Source: Umezawaea tangerina (GTDB taxonomy: Bacteria; Actinomycetota; Actinomycetes; Mycobacteriales; Pseudonocardiaceae). From it: a stretch of DNA of 64,000 nucleotides. This document shows, piece after piece, positions 51,439-61,214 of the stretch (positions within the stretch are counted from its first letter, which is position 1; every line of letters starts with the position of its first letter). The translations under genes and the position numbers were made by a program. The stretch spans positions 1-64,000 of the forward strand of contig NZ_PVTF01000009.1 of NCBI RefSeq assembly GCF_003002815.1, in the 5' to 3' direction. Under the pieces are notes generated by a model. That model saw nothing but the letters and a program-made list of their open reading frames with translations, ran no database searches and was not told the DNA's origin.

Positions 51439-51465
51439 TGTCCCGATCGCACAGCGGTCGGGACA
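51439..51465. promoter_or_regulatory. Inverted repeat and -10-like element before the RiPP precursor
   Basis: TGTCCCGA and TCGGGACA are perfect 8-bp arms with an 11-nt spacer, 36 bp before the precursor ATG. A TACGAT -10-like hexamer (51434-51439) abuts the left arm, so a bound repressor would block initiation. Confidence 0.5.
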
Positions 51466-51500
51466 CGGGTCCCGGCCGAGAACGCTCAAGAAAGGTCGGC

Positions 51501-51668
51501 ATGGACAACGAGGAAAACGTGGAGTCCGATCTCCTCGACGTTGCCCGTTTCGACCTCGACGCGCTCGCAGCGATACCGGGAACGGTGTTGGCCGCATCTT
51601 TGCGGCGAGCACTCGACGAACGCCTCGAACCGCCGGACTACTTCGCCGCGTTCCAGAACCGCCTGTGA
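51501..51668 (+). CDS. FxSxx-COOH-like RiPP precursor peptide with FxN core
   Basis: This 55-residue peptide has an acidic leader (MDNEENVESDLLDVARFDLDAL), a helical VLAASLRRALDERL segment typical of FxsA-type leaders, and a C-terminal PPDYFAAFQNRL. The usual FxSxx end appears here as F51-Q-N53-R-L. Asn at the third position is an accepted cyclophane partner in related triceptide systems. Tyr47/Phe48 offer further aromatic sites. ATG at 51501 follows AAAGG. It lies 226 bp from the divergent radical SAM gene and 107 bp before the FxsT-like gene. The size is below most gene callers' comfort but all context supports it. Confidence 0.85.
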   Translation: MDNEENVESDLLDVARFDLDALAAIPGTVLAASLRRALDERLEPPDYFAAFQNRL

Positions 51669-51775
51669 AGAACAGTCGCCTTTCCGGACGATTCGGAGGG
51701 GGCCATTGGTCCGATATCGTGGAATCTCCGCGAGTCCCGTAATCATCGGGCGGGCTACGGCGATTCGAGGTAGTG

Positions 51776-54700
51776 ATGAACGCTCCACTCGATCCGGCCA
51801 AGCCCCGCACCGAAGTCGTCGCCTTCCTCGCCGCGGGCAGCGGTAGCGGCCGCACCAGCGGCGTCGCCAACGTCGCCTGGCTGCTCGGCGCCGCAGGCCG
51901 CCGAGTCCTGGTCGTCGACTGGAGCGCCGAGGCGACCTCGGTCCACGAGTACCTCAGGCCGTACCACATCGGGACGGCGGACGCGGGCGAAGCGCTGATC
52001 CGCGCGTACACGACGCTGATGACGGGTGCCGAGGGCAAGCCCTACACAGTCGAGCGCCACGAGATGCCCGGCGGCAGGGGCCGGGTCGACGTGGTCGGCG
52101 TCCCGGACGGGAACGGCGGGCTGCCAACCACGCCCCGCGCGCTGGGCATGAGGGCGTACCTGGAGATCCGGGAGCAGTTGAGAACGAGCGGGTACGACCA
52201 CGTCCTCATCGACGCCCCGCCGGGCACCGACGAGACCCTGGCCAGGTCCGTGGCGGCTCTGTGCGACACGACCGTCATGTGCTTCAGGTCGAGCCACCAG
52301 GCGATCCAGGATTCCGCGACGCTGGCCAAGATGATCCGCACGCTCGCACCGACCCACCTCGCGATCGTGCCGGTCGTGACCATGTTCGACCGCCGGTACC
52401 CGTTGAAGGCCGACCAGAGCCAGAAGGCGATCCAAGACGCCTTCGGGACCATGCTCGCCGAGCCGCGACTAGGCACCACCACGACACCGCGGATAGTCGA
52501 GATCCCGTACTACCCCTACGGCGTGATGTTCGACCCGATGATCGCCGTGCTCGCGGAGGATCCGGATCAGCCCTTGGTGCTCACGGAGGCCTACCAACAA
52601 CTCGCCGACGAGGTCGCGGGAGGGAACCCGATCAGACCGACACCAGTACCGGACGTGATCCGCGCGCGCTACCGGCGCGGATTCGGCCTGTCGACCCAGG
52701 AAGCGGCGGACCGCATCGGGATCGCCTATGCGCCCGAGGTGCGGTTGTGGGCCGAATGGCTGCGCGACCGGCTCATCGGCGCGGGGGTCGAGGTGACCGC
52801 GTTGCGCTCCGGACACGAGTGGATCGCCGACGAGAACCCACCCGAACTGGTCGTCGTCACCGGTGGGGAGACGAACGCCAAACCGTTCGGCCGGGCGGTG
52901 CGGGCCCTCCGCGGCCGTGAGCACCCGGCGGATGTTGTGCAGTTGTTGCCACCGGGGCACAGCGTCGAACTACCACGGGTCACCGCGGTCATCGCCGTGG
53001 ACGCGCTCGGCGAAGAGGTGGCGGTCAAGAGGCTGCTGGCGCACTTCGGACTGATCCGGCAGGAGGTGGTCGTCCCACCGCGCAGCCGGTTCCCGGCGGA
53101 CGGCCCCACCCTGGTCGGACGCCCGCAGCGCCCGGCGATGCTGATCGGTCGGGACAAGGACGTCGAGAACCTGCGCGACACCCTCCTGGAGCAGGGGTCG
53201 GGTCGCGGCGCTCCGCTCACCATCAGCGGTATGCGCGGCGTCGGCAAGAGCGCCCTGGTGGCCGAGTACGCCTACCGGTTCGCTGCGGACTACGACGTCG
53301 TGTGGTGGATTCCCGCGCACGACCGCCAGTCGGTGCTGGCGTCCCTCACCGACCTGGCGGGCAACCTGCACAAGCGCGAACTCGGCCGCACGGCCGCGCA
53401 GAACGCGCTGGACATCGACACGACTGGCACCCGGTTCGACCGCTGGCTGCTGATCTACGACGACGTGGACCCGGAAGCCGTCGCGGACCTCCTGCCGACC
53501 TCGGGCGCGGGCCATACGCTGATGACCACCACGGTGGCCACCGCTCCGGGGATCGAGCTGCGCCCACCGCCGGACGCCTCGCTGATCGTGAAGTGGTTCG
53601 CACCGCAACTCGACACCGAGGACACCTTGCGGATCGCCGCCGCGGTCGACGGGCTGCCACTCGCGGCGGAGGTGGCGGGGCGGTGGCTCGCCGAACACGT
53701 CCGCAGGCGGAAGGCGCTGGGCGCGGCCGAGTCCGAGGCGGTGCGGGAGGCCGTCGAGCACTTCCTCGCCACCACCGACGAGGGGGACGCGGGCGCGGGC
53801 GCCGTGAACCGCGTAGTGCACTTCGTGCTCGAAACGCTGATGTCGACCTCCAACGGCAGGATGGCCATCCGCCTGGCCGAACTCTGCTCGTTCTTGTCGC
53901 CGACCGGCGTCGACCTGCGGCTGCTCCGCATCCGCGCCCTGACCAACCAGCTGGTCGCCGACGGCAACCCCGACGGCGACGCACTGCGCAAGGACTCGCT
54001 CGAACTGGACCGCATCCTTTGGAACGGCACCAGGTGCGGGCTGTTCCAAGTGGACTGGAGCGCGCGGCCGGTGCTCCGGATGCACCGGTCCGTGCAATTG
54101 CGCCTGCGAGCGCTGATGACGGACGGCGAGCCCGCCAGGAGGCGGGCGCAGGCACTGGTGTGCCTGGCCGCCTACGCACCGAACGAGGACAACGAGAAGC
54201 TCCCCGACCGCCATGGGCGGTTCCGGGAGCTGGAGCGGCACATCGGCTCTTCCGGCGCGCTCGACAGCGACAACGACGGCGTGCGGCGGTGGCTGGTGAA
54301 CCAGGCCAGGTTCTACTACACCGACGGCCACGCGGCCGCGTGGCGGGCGGTGCGCCCGCAGATCGCCGCACTGGTCGAGCAGTGGGAAGCGCGGTTCGAC
54401 CGCGAGACGGACACCCTGTGGGCGCGGCTGGTCAACCAGCTCGCGAACCTCCACCGCGCACTGGGCCAGCACCAGGTGGCCCTGGAGCTGGACATGGCCG
54501 TGCTGCGGGTGCAGCGCCGCTCGTTGAGCGTGACCCACCCGCGGACACTCGTCACCGCCAGGGGCCGCGCGGCGGACCTGCGCGGGCTCGGGCACTTCGC
54601 GGACGCGCTCACCGAGGACGACACCACCTTCCGGAGGTTCCGCGACGAACTGGGCGCCGACCACCCGAGCACCCGCAACGCCGCGAACAACTTCGCACTC

Positions 54701-55516
54701 GCGATGTACCTGGCCGGGGACCAGGTCAAAGCGCTGGAATACGAGGAGGGCAACCACCGCAGGCTTCTCCGGCTCGTCGGGGCCGACGACACGATGACCT
54801 GGTGGTCGCTGTGCAACATCGGCCAGTACGCGCGCGAGATCGGCGACTACGACAAGGCGTTGACCGCGCTGCGCACCGCGCTCGACGGCGTGCGCGGGGC
54901 GCCGGTGCCCAACAACCACCTCGAACTGCGGATCGTCTGGTACCACGCGATCACGCTCCGCCGGATGGGCAGGCTCCGGCAGGCCAGGGACCGCACGAGC
55001 AGGGCGTTGCGCGGACACCAGGAGGCAAGGGGGGTCGACCACCCCATCACCGTGGCGTGCCAACTGAGCCTCGCGGCCGACGAACGGAGGAGCAACCCGA
55101 CCAGGTCGGTGGAGCTGGTGCAGGACTGCCTGCGTGTCTACACCCGGTCGCTGAACTTCAAGGAGAGCCATCCGTTCGTCGCGCTGTGCCGGACGGCGCT
55201 CGGCCAGAGCCTGCGCGCCGCGAGGCGGTTCGACGACGCGGTGACCGCGGCGGAGGCGGGGTGGAGGGCGCTAGACGACAGGCTGAGCTCGGCACACCCG
55301 TGGACGCTGGCCGCCGCGATCGACCACTGCGCCGCGCTGGCGGCGGCGGGGGACGTGGCGGCGGCGGCCGTGAAGGCGCACAAGACGTACGAGCAGTGCC
55401 TGGACAACCTCAGCGGAGACCACCCGTGCACCGAGGCGGCCAGGGTGAACGCGCTGGAGGCCTCCGGGGGCAGGACGGGCTGGCGCGACATCGACGTCGA
55501 CATCCCGCAGACGTGA
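51776..55516 (+). CDS. FxsT-like ParA/NB-ARC/TPR giant protein
   Basis: This protein of about 1246 residues has domain 1 (about 12-280) as a ParA/MinD-like ATPase with loop GSGSGRTSG (21-29) and VLIDAPPGTDETL. Domain 2 (about 300-430) resembles a degenerate TIR or receiver-like fold (VRLWAEWLRDRLIGAGVEVTAL...). Domain 3 is NB-ARC: GMRGVGKSA (485-493) and WLLIYDDVD. From about 780 on TPR repeats of the kinesin-light-chain type follow. It is the FxSxx-COOH system TPR protein (FxsT) of these loci and has STAND/NLR architecture, so signalling or sensing of the peptide is plausible. A GTG at 51773 is an alternative start. Confidence 0.85.
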   Translation: MNAPLDPAKPRTEVVAFLAAGSGSGRTSGVANVAWLLGAAGRRVLVVDWSAEATSVHEYLRPYHIGTADAGEALIRAYTTLMTGAEGKPYTVERHEMPGGRGRVDVVGVPDGNGGLPTTPRALGMRAYLEIREQLRTSGYDHVLIDAPPGTDETLARSVAALCDTTVMCFRSSHQAIQDSATLAKMIRTLAPTHLAIVPVVTMFDRRYPLKADQSQKAIQDAFGTMLAEPRLGTTTTPRIVEIPYYPYGVMFDPMIAVLAEDPDQPLVLTEAYQQLADEVAGGNPIRPTPVPDVIRARYRRGFGLSTQEAADRIGIAYAPEVRLWAEWLRDRLIGAGVEVTALRSGHEWIADENPPELVVVTGGETNAKPFGRAVRALRGREHPADVVQLLPPGHSVELPRVTAVIAVDALGEEVAVKRLLAHFGLIRQEVVVPPRSRFPADGPTLVGRPQRPAMLIGRDKDVENLRDTLLEQGSGRGAPLTISGMRGVGKSALVAEYAYRFAADYDVVWWIPAHDRQSVLASLTDLAGNLHKRELGRTAAQNALDIDTTGTRFDRWLLIYDDVDPEAVADLLPTSGAGHTLMTTTVATAPGIELRPPPDASLIVKWFAPQLDTEDTLRIAAAVDGLPLAAEVAGRWLAEHVRRRKALGAAESEAVREAVEHFLATTDEGDAGAGAVNRVVHFVLETLMSTSNGRMAIRLAELCSFLSPTGVDLRLLRIRALTNQLVADGNPDGDALRKDSLELDRILWNGTRCGLFQVDWSARPVLRMHRSVQLRLRALMTDGEPARRRAQALVCLAAYAPNEDNEKLPDRHGRFRELERHIGSSGALDSDNDGVRRWLVNQARFYYTDGHAAAWRAVRPQIAALVEQWEARFDRETDTLWARLVNQLANLHRALGQHQVALELDMAVLRVQRRSLSVTHPRTLVTARGRAADLRGLGHFADALTEDDTTFRRFRDELGADHPSTRNAANNFALAMYLAGDQVKALEYEEGNHRRLLRLVGADDTMTWWSLCNIGQYAREIGDYDKALTALRTALDGVRGAPVPNNHLELRIVWYHAITLRRMGRLRQARDRTSRALRGHQEARGVDHPITVACQLSLAADERRSNPTRSVELVQDCLRVYTRSLNFKESHPFVALCRTALGQSLRAARRFDDAVTAAEAGWRALDDRLSSAHPWTLAAAIDHCAALAAAGDVAAAAVKAHKTYEQCLDNLSGDHPCTEAARVNALEASGGRTGWRDIDVDIPQT

Positions 55517-55531
55517 CAGGAAGGCCGCCGA

Positions 55532-56542
55532 GTGGTTCGCGATGACCAGGACGTCCACCCCACCGACCCGACGCCGCACCGGCACCGGGCCGAGCACGTC
55601 GGCGTGGAGTTCGACGAGACGGTGGAGACCTGCGCCCGGATGCTGGAGGCCACACCTGACCTGCACTACCTCGCCCACTACAGCAACGGGGTCTACGACT
55701 TCTCGATCGACCGGCTGGGCGACTCGGGTGCGCTGTCACCGCACGACCGGCCCACGCTCAGCCGGGCAGGACGCCAGCTCACCGCGCACCTGCAGCACTT
55801 CGACGAGCTGCTGCGCGAGCCGAGGACCGGTGCGCTGATCCGGTTGGTCCTCGAGTCATCGCACGGTACGACGGTGTGCAACGCGATGCTGCCCAGCGTC
55901 CACCTCGTCGCCTTCACGTTGGAGGTGCTGCAGGACAAGGCGTCGCCGACGTACCTGGCCTCCGACGTCGTCGACCGGGGGCTGAGCGAACTGGTCACCG
56001 ATCTGCGCAACCGCATCGGCCTGCTGTCGCAGAACCCCGGCGGGTTCGAGTCGCTGCCTTCTCCTTCGTGGCCCGAGGGCGAGCACCCGGTTCCCAGGTC
56101 CTGGCACCTGGGCGGGGACGAGCGGTTCGCACACGCAGCTGCGCTGCGCGAGGCGTGCGCTGAAGCCGTGCGGGCGGACGACCTGCACTTCGCGGCGTAT
56201 TGTGTCGACGGCACCCTGGTCGCCTGGGCGGACCAGCTGGACCACCCGCTGCTGGGCCCCTTCTTCACCCAGGTGGCGGTGCACGCGCGGCGCCGGTTCT
56301 ACCAGCAGTTCAGCCGGACCATCAACCGGCACGCCGCGTCGTTCAACCGCACCCTGAACCGCCCTCTGGACGGCACGCTGACGCGGATGGTCTTCGACGT
56401 GGAACTCGGCGCGATCTTCAGCCTCCGCCTCGGCGTCGGCGTGCACCTGGTGGGTGTGACCCTCAACCAGAGCAGGGAATCCGCCACCGAGATCCGGCTC
56501 GCGGCACTGGCCGACCGCTGTGAGGAGCTCACCAAGGACTAG
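55532..56542 (+). CDS. Protein with two copies of an unassigned alpha/beta domain
   Basis: This 336-residue protein has two related halves: about 38-170 (LHYLAHYSNGVYDF...LIRLVLESSHGTTVCNAMLPSVHLVAFTL) and about 208-335 (LHFAAYCVDGTLVAW...LTRMVFDVELGAIFSLRLGVGVHLVGVTL). The order of strands followed by helix hints at a roadblock/profilin-like fold, but this is only an impression. GTG at 55532 follows AGGAAGG, 15 bp after the FxsT-like stop. It may act with the ParA-like part of FxsT, as roadblock proteins do with small GTPases. Its stop shares CTAG with the convergent ATPase gene. Confidence 0.72.
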   Translation: MVRDDQDVHPTDPTPHRHRAEHVGVEFDETVETCARMLEATPDLHYLAHYSNGVYDFSIDRLGDSGALSPHDRPTLSRAGRQLTAHLQHFDELLREPRTGALIRLVLESSHGTTVCNAMLPSVHLVAFTLEVLQDKASPTYLASDVVDRGLSELVTDLRNRIGLLSQNPGGFESLPSPSWPEGEHPVPRSWHLGGDERFAHAAALREACAEAVRADDLHFAAYCVDGTLVAWADQLDHPLLGPFFTQVAVHARRRFYQQFSRTINRHAASFNRTLNRPLDGTLTRMVFDVELGAIFSLRLGVGVHLVGVTLNQSRESATEIRLAALADRCEELTKD

Positions 56543-58971
56543 AGGCTGCCGCAGCAGCGGCGGATGGCGATCGGGGTCAGAGGGCCGCCGACCGGGTGCA
56601 GGACGACCGTGCGCAACTGCTCGTCGTGGATCGCGGTGCGCAGGTCCTCGGGGAAGTCGGCGGCGAACCAGCGCGGGTCCTTCAGCGCGCGCACCGATTC
56701 AGGGACGCTCTGCAGGTGATCCGCTATGGCGGGCCACCGCACGCGGACGATGCTCCACAGGGCGAGGACATCGGTCTCGACGGTGTTGCCCTCCAGGGTG
56801 CGGATGGCGCGGAGCATGCCGTAGGTATTCAGGAAGAGCTTGATCTCACGCGGGTTGCCGCTCAGCAGCGACGCGAACTTGGCCAGGGCGTGCTCGGCGT
56901 CCGCCCGCGCCGGTGCCTTGGAGATCTCCACCGCGGCGACGCGCGCCACGACGTCGCGCACCCCGGCGTCGGAGATGCTGTCGATCACCTGGAGGATGCC
57001 GCGCTCGTGCCCGGCCGCCGCCCGCACCCGTGAACTGGCTTCGGCGATCTCCTCCGTGCGGGGCTCCGCGGCGTCGATGGCCAGCAGGTGCCTCAGGAAA
57101 ACCTCGCGATCGGTCGTGCTCAGCCCCGGCATGGGGATCGTGAACTGGAACAGCTTGTCGGCGAACCGGTAGCCGATCGAGCCCGCCGAACTGTCCGCCG
57201 TCGGGTGCGCCGCGGCGTAGGCGGAGCGAAGCCAGGCGCCGTCCGCGGCGACGACGAAGCTAGCCGCTTTGGGCTTGCGCTCGGCGCGACCGGGGTAGTC
57301 GCGGACGAGGGTCTGCACAGAGTCCAGCAGGTCGACGACGTACTCGCCGGGGCAGCGGTCGAGGTCGTCGACGAAGAACACGACGGGCTTGCGCGACCGG
57401 CGCAGCAGCCAGGCGAAGTGGCCGACGATCCTGGCCGCCGGGTTGCTGTCGGACTGCTCGAACAACCGGGCTCCCCCGGCCGACCTCCACATCAGGACCC
57501 TGCTGGTCAACCGGGCAGCCGACCACAGCAGCACCACGGCGGGCACGGCCGCCCCGATGACCTTGACCGCGTCGGGAGCGGCCACGCCCGTGCCCAGCAG
57601 CCGGGAGACGCCGAACCACGCCCCTGCCGACAACAGCGACAAGACAACAAGGGCGACAGCGAACGGGGCGCCGGAGTGCCGAGCGCGTGCCAACGCCTCA
57701 CACACGTGCAACCAGGGGCGTGTCCACGTCCGCTGCTTGAGCACCGCGAGCCGCAGACCGGTCAGCAGCGACCACCACGGCACCGACAGCCTGGACTGCT
57801 GCCACGCGTCGAACCTGACGACCGTGAAGCCGTCGGTGGTCAACTTGGCCGCCAGCAGTTCGAGGAGCGTGCTCTTCCCGGAGCCCCACGCCCCGTCCAC
57901 ATGCATCAGCAGCGAGGTGTCCGGCTCGGTGTCCCTGGTCTCCCGCAGCCGTTGGGACAGCACGGTGGCGAGGGCCTCACGTCGGAACAGGTCCTCCTTC
58001 GTGGGCACGTCGGTGAGCCACCTGACGTGGGCGGGTGCCTCGACCGGCGGCGGGAGCGGCTCGATCAACTGGGCGCCGTCGTCGGACATCACGTCGTCGA
58101 ACGTGACCCAGTCCTCGTTGCCGTACCTGTCCGCCTTGCGCAACCGGTTCTCGTAGATCCGGTACAACCGCCCCTGCGCCTGGCCGATGGTCTTGAACGT
58201 CGTCGACAGCCTGGTGACGGTGCTGTCGTTGATCTTCGGGAAGGCACCTGGCTCCACCGGGTGGTCCAACCTGGAGCTGACGAACGTCCGCAGGTCGCCC
58301 GGCCCGAGCTCACGCGTCTCCAGCACGACGGTGGAGGCCCCCAAACGGTCCACGGTGTTGAGCTGCTCCCCGGCCAGGTACGCGGACTCGGTGAAGAAGA
58401 AGATCCACGGGTGCGCGGACTCCGCGTACCCGACGGCTTCGGCGACCAGGTCCTCGACCGGGGGCAGGAGGACCGCGAGGACCAGTGCGGGTCCGGTCAG
58501 CGCCGAGGAGAGCGCGACGTGAAAGTGGTCCGGCTTCGCGACGATCGCTTCGAGCGAGGCGAGCACGTCGTCGGCGACCAGCTTCTCCCGTCGGACAACG
58601 TCCAAGATCTCCCAGCACACCGCGGTCCGCCGCTGGCTGACCGTCATCGACACGCTGCGCAACGCCGACGACAGGTCGACGACGTGCACGGTCGCGCCGG
58701 GCCGGACCGGCTCCTCCACCAGGAGGCGCACACAGGCGTTGAGCACCGCGGTCTTCCCCGTACCCGACCCGCCCGCGACGAGCACCAGACCACCCTCCAC
58801 CTTGGAGGCCAGCCACTTGGTGAACTTGGCGTGCTGGACGGCGGAGTCGCCGATGGGGACGTAGTGGTCCCGGTGCGCAGGGACCTTCCACGGGCACAGC
58901 GGTGCCAGCGGTGTCGCGCCCGATCCCGGTAGCAGGAACGGGTTCCGCGGGGGTGGGCCGGACGCGGTCAC
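56539..58971 (-). CDS. Dual P-loop ATPase with KAP NTPase module and two TM helices
   Basis: This 810-residue protein has an N-terminal ATPase (about 1-300; GGSGTGKTA at 67-75) paralogous to the protein of 61211-62176; both begin NPFLLPxSG...PLCPW. A second ATPase from about 330 has GAWGSGKST (360-368) and FFVDDLDRC; the two predicted TM helices (about 435-460, 468-490) inserted between its Walker motifs are diagnostic of KAP NTPases, which are membrane-linked and often phage-defence associated. ATG overlaps the upstream stop by 4 nt. It is the last gene of the three-ATPase operon. Confidence 0.82.
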   Translation of the reverse strand: MTASGPPPRNPFLLPGSGATPLAPLCPWKVPAHRDHYVPIGDSAVQHAKFTKWLASKVEGGLVLVAGGSGTGKTAVLNACVRLLVEEPVRPGATVHVVDLSSALRSVSMTVSQRRTAVCWEILDVVRREKLVADDVLASLEAIVAKPDHFHVALSSALTGPALVLAVLLPPVEDLVAEAVGYAESAHPWIFFFTESAYLAGEQLNTVDRLGASTVVLETRELGPGDLRTFVSSRLDHPVEPGAFPKINDSTVTRLSTTFKTIGQAQGRLYRIYENRLRKADRYGNEDWVTFDDVMSDDGAQLIEPLPPPVEAPAHVRWLTDVPTKEDLFRREALATVLSQRLRETRDTEPDTSLLMHVDGAWGSGKSTLLELLAAKLTTDGFTVVRFDAWQQSRLSVPWWSLLTGLRLAVLKQRTWTRPWLHVCEALARARHSGAPFAVALVVLSLLSAGAWFGVSRLLGTGVAAPDAVKVIGAAVPAVVLLWSAARLTSRVLMWRSAGGARLFEQSDSNPAARIVGHFAWLLRRSRKPVVFFVDDLDRCPGEYVVDLLDSVQTLVRDYPGRAERKPKAASFVVAADGAWLRSAYAAAHPTADSSAGSIGYRFADKLFQFTIPMPGLSTTDREVFLRHLLAIDAAEPRTEEIAEASSRVRAAAGHERGILQVIDSISDAGVRDVVARVAAVEISKAPARADAEHALAKFASLLSGNPREIKLFLNTYGMLRAIRTLEGNTVETDVLALWSIVRVRWPAIADHLQSVPESVRALKDPRWFAADFPEDLRTAIHDEQLRTVVLHPVGGPLTPIAIRRCCGSL

Positions 58972-61214
58972 GATCCGTCCTCGAGGTCGGAGTCCTCCCG
59001 TACCGCCTCCTCAAGTTCCCTCGCGACGTTCTCGGCCAGGTTCCTGATCATCTGGTCAAGGCCAGGATTCCGCCACCCCCCGTCCTGCACGCGGGGGTTC
59101 GGGGCGTCGACCAGCAACTGGCCCTGCGTGGGCAACGGCAAGTACTCGATGCAGGAGTCGAAGCTCCGGCACAGCTCCTCGAGCCGGCTGAGACCGCGCT
59201 CGGCGGGCTGCTGGCTGTACCACGCCAGCACCTCGTCGTGGAACACGCGCACCACCTCGAACACCACCACCGCCGTGATCACCGGACGTTGGTCGCGGTG
59301 GTCGCGGAGCCAAGTCACCAACCTCGAGTCCCCGCCACCGGCGTTCGCATCGGCGGCGAACGCGCCGCGCACGAGACCCGCGAGGTCCGCCATCGGCTCC
59401 AGCAGTTCGAGGATCGCGCGGAACCGCCGTTCGACTCGGGCGGGCAGCGCGACAGCCTGCCCTTCCGCATCCGCCGCCGGCGCACGGAGCATCTCCCGGA
59501 GTTCGACGGCCATGAACCGCTGCATCTGGCCGACCCGGTGGTCGACCGACGTGAGGCCGTCCTGAACGGCGCCCACGTGGCCGTAGAGGGTGAACATCTG
59601 GCTGTCGAGCTGCTGGAGCATCCGGTACGCGGGTGTCCACGGTTCACCCGCGACCGACTCGCGGATGCGGCCGACCACCGCGGTCAGCCTCGTCTTGAGC
59701 TCGTCGACGAAGTTGTCCGCGACGAAGACCAGCGGCTCGGTGACCAACTGGTCCCGGAACGTCTGGGCGACGTCCTCCTTGAGCAGGCCGTTGACGACCA
59801 CCACGAGCTCGGCGAAGCCCAGTTCCGAGCGGATCCGGCGGGCTCTGCGCTCCACCTCGCCGATGTCCTGCTCGACGAGGATCGACGAGGTCGTGAGCAC
59901 GGCGCACTTGCGGCCGTCCACGGTCATGATGAAGTCGTGCTCGACCTCGGAGTCCGCCCGGCGGTAGGTCTGCGTGCGGAAGTCGAGGCCGATGTCCTCG
60001 ACCACCTGCTGCACGGCGGCCCGCACCTCGATGCTGCCGCTGCGCTGCGTCTGCCCGCGCACCAGGTCGATCACCGATTCCGCGGTGATCGCGCGGCCCT
60101 CCCCGCCGATCTCGTCGTAGAGCTGGTGGCAGTGCCTCCTGATCTTGCGCGGGTTGCCCGCGGTGACGGCGACCAGTTGCTGGACGCTCTCCGCGGTGAA
60201 CGGCGCGAGCCTGCGGTCCCCGAAGCGCAGCGCCTGCGCGGTCATGATGAAGTCCGCGACGTCCGTCGGCACCAACGCCGACATGCCGATCTCCTCGGCC
60301 AACCGGTCCCGCACGGCTCTGGTGAGCGACTGCAGGAACTCCGGTAGGCCGATCAGCACGAGCATGGCGTCCGCCGCGCCGATGGTCTCGAACAGCTTGC
60401 GGAGCGCGTTCATCACCTGGTCCTGGCGCGCGTCCCCGGTCGGCAGGGTCTTCTCCAGCTCGTCGACCACCAGCACGAACTTGCGCTGCTTGCGGCCGTA
60501 GAGCAGGGCGAAAGCGCCAAGGGCCTCCATCGCGGACACCTCGTTGTCGATCACCGCGTGGATGCCGCGATCGCGCAGGGACTCGCCCGGCGGCGCGCCG
60601 CACAGCCAGCTCCACACCGCCTCGTCGAACCCCTTCCGCAGCAGCAACGGCAGCGCGATGCCGAATCCGGTGTGCTCGCAGGCGGACTTCAGCTCGTCCT
60701 GCGCCTGGATCAGGAGCGTGCTCTCCACCAGCCCGAAGTTCGCGACGGCGGTAGCCGCGTCGTCTTCCTTGGCACGGACCCTCCGCACCAGATCGGCACC
60801 GAAGTCCGCCTCGTGCAGCTTGTCCGCGACGATGTCGGCGTAGTAGTCCTCCACGCGCGAACGGACTCCGGGCAGCCCCAGCCGCCCGATGAACTCCAGG
60901 TAGATGCCGAGGAAGCCGTCCGCGTTCGCCTCGACGTACACCGACTGGGTCTTGTCCCGCAGGATGGTCTCCGCCCGCAACTGCAGCTCGACGCCCAGGT
61001 GGGTCTTGCCCGCGCCGTAGTCCCCGACGATCGCCACCACCTTGCCGTTGCGGCCGTTCTCAGCGGGGACCGACGGCCGGGCCGCCAAGTACCTGCTCAA
61101 CTGGGCGAACGCCTTGCGGAAAGCCGTGGTCTCGATGGTGATCGGTTCGCGGTCCTTGTACCGCGCGGCGGCTTTCATGGAGAAGGGGTTTTCCCGGAAG
61201 TCGGGCGAGCTCAT
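58968..61214 (-). CDS. Large AAA ATPase with unassigned C-terminal domains
   Basis: This 748-residue protein has an ORC/Cdc6-like AAA core (GDYGAGKTHL, 64-73; LVVDELEK, Walker B about 248-255; GNPRKIRRHCHQLYDE as sensor 2/winged-helix entry). At about 430-500, HDFIMTVDGRKCAVLTTSS...ELVVVVNGLL has the strand order of a restriction-endonuclease-like fold but lacks the E-x-K signature. The C-terminal 250 residues are helical. It is coupled by 4-nt overlaps to both neighbours. It is probably the central motor of the complex. Confidence 0.78.
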   Translation of the reverse strand: MSSPDFRENPFSMKAAARYKDREPITIETTAFRKAFAQLSRYLAARPSVPAENGRNGKVVAIVGDYGAGKTHLGVELQLRAETILRDKTQSVYVEANADGFLGIYLEFIGRLGLPGVRSRVEDYYADIVADKLHEADFGADLVRRVRAKEDDAATAVANFGLVESTLLIQAQDELKSACEHTGFGIALPLLLRKGFDEAVWSWLCGAPPGESLRDRGIHAVIDNEVSAMEALGAFALLYGRKQRKFVLVVDELEKTLPTGDARQDQVMNALRKLFETIGAADAMLVLIGLPEFLQSLTRAVRDRLAEEIGMSALVPTDVADFIMTAQALRFGDRRLAPFTAESVQQLVAVTAGNPRKIRRHCHQLYDEIGGEGRAITAESVIDLVRGQTQRSGSIEVRAAVQQVVEDIGLDFRTQTYRRADSEVEHDFIMTVDGRKCAVLTTSSILVEQDIGEVERRARRIRSELGFAELVVVVNGLLKEDVAQTFRDQLVTEPLVFVADNFVDELKTRLTAVVGRIRESVAGEPWTPAYRMLQQLDSQMFTLYGHVGAVQDGLTSVDHRVGQMQRFMAVELREMLRAPAADAEGQAVALPARVERRFRAILELLEPMADLAGLVRGAFAADANAGGGDSRLVTWLRDHRDQRPVITAVVVFEVVRVFHDEVLAWYSQQPAERGLSRLEELCRSFDSCIEYLPLPTQGQLLVDAPNPRVQDGGWRNPGLDQMIRNLAENVARELEEAVREDSDLEDGS

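Noticed and set aside
58968-61214. Active restriction nuclease domain in the AAA protein
   Set aside because: The strand pattern is suggestive but the E-x-K catalytic signature is missing, so nuclease activity is not claimed.
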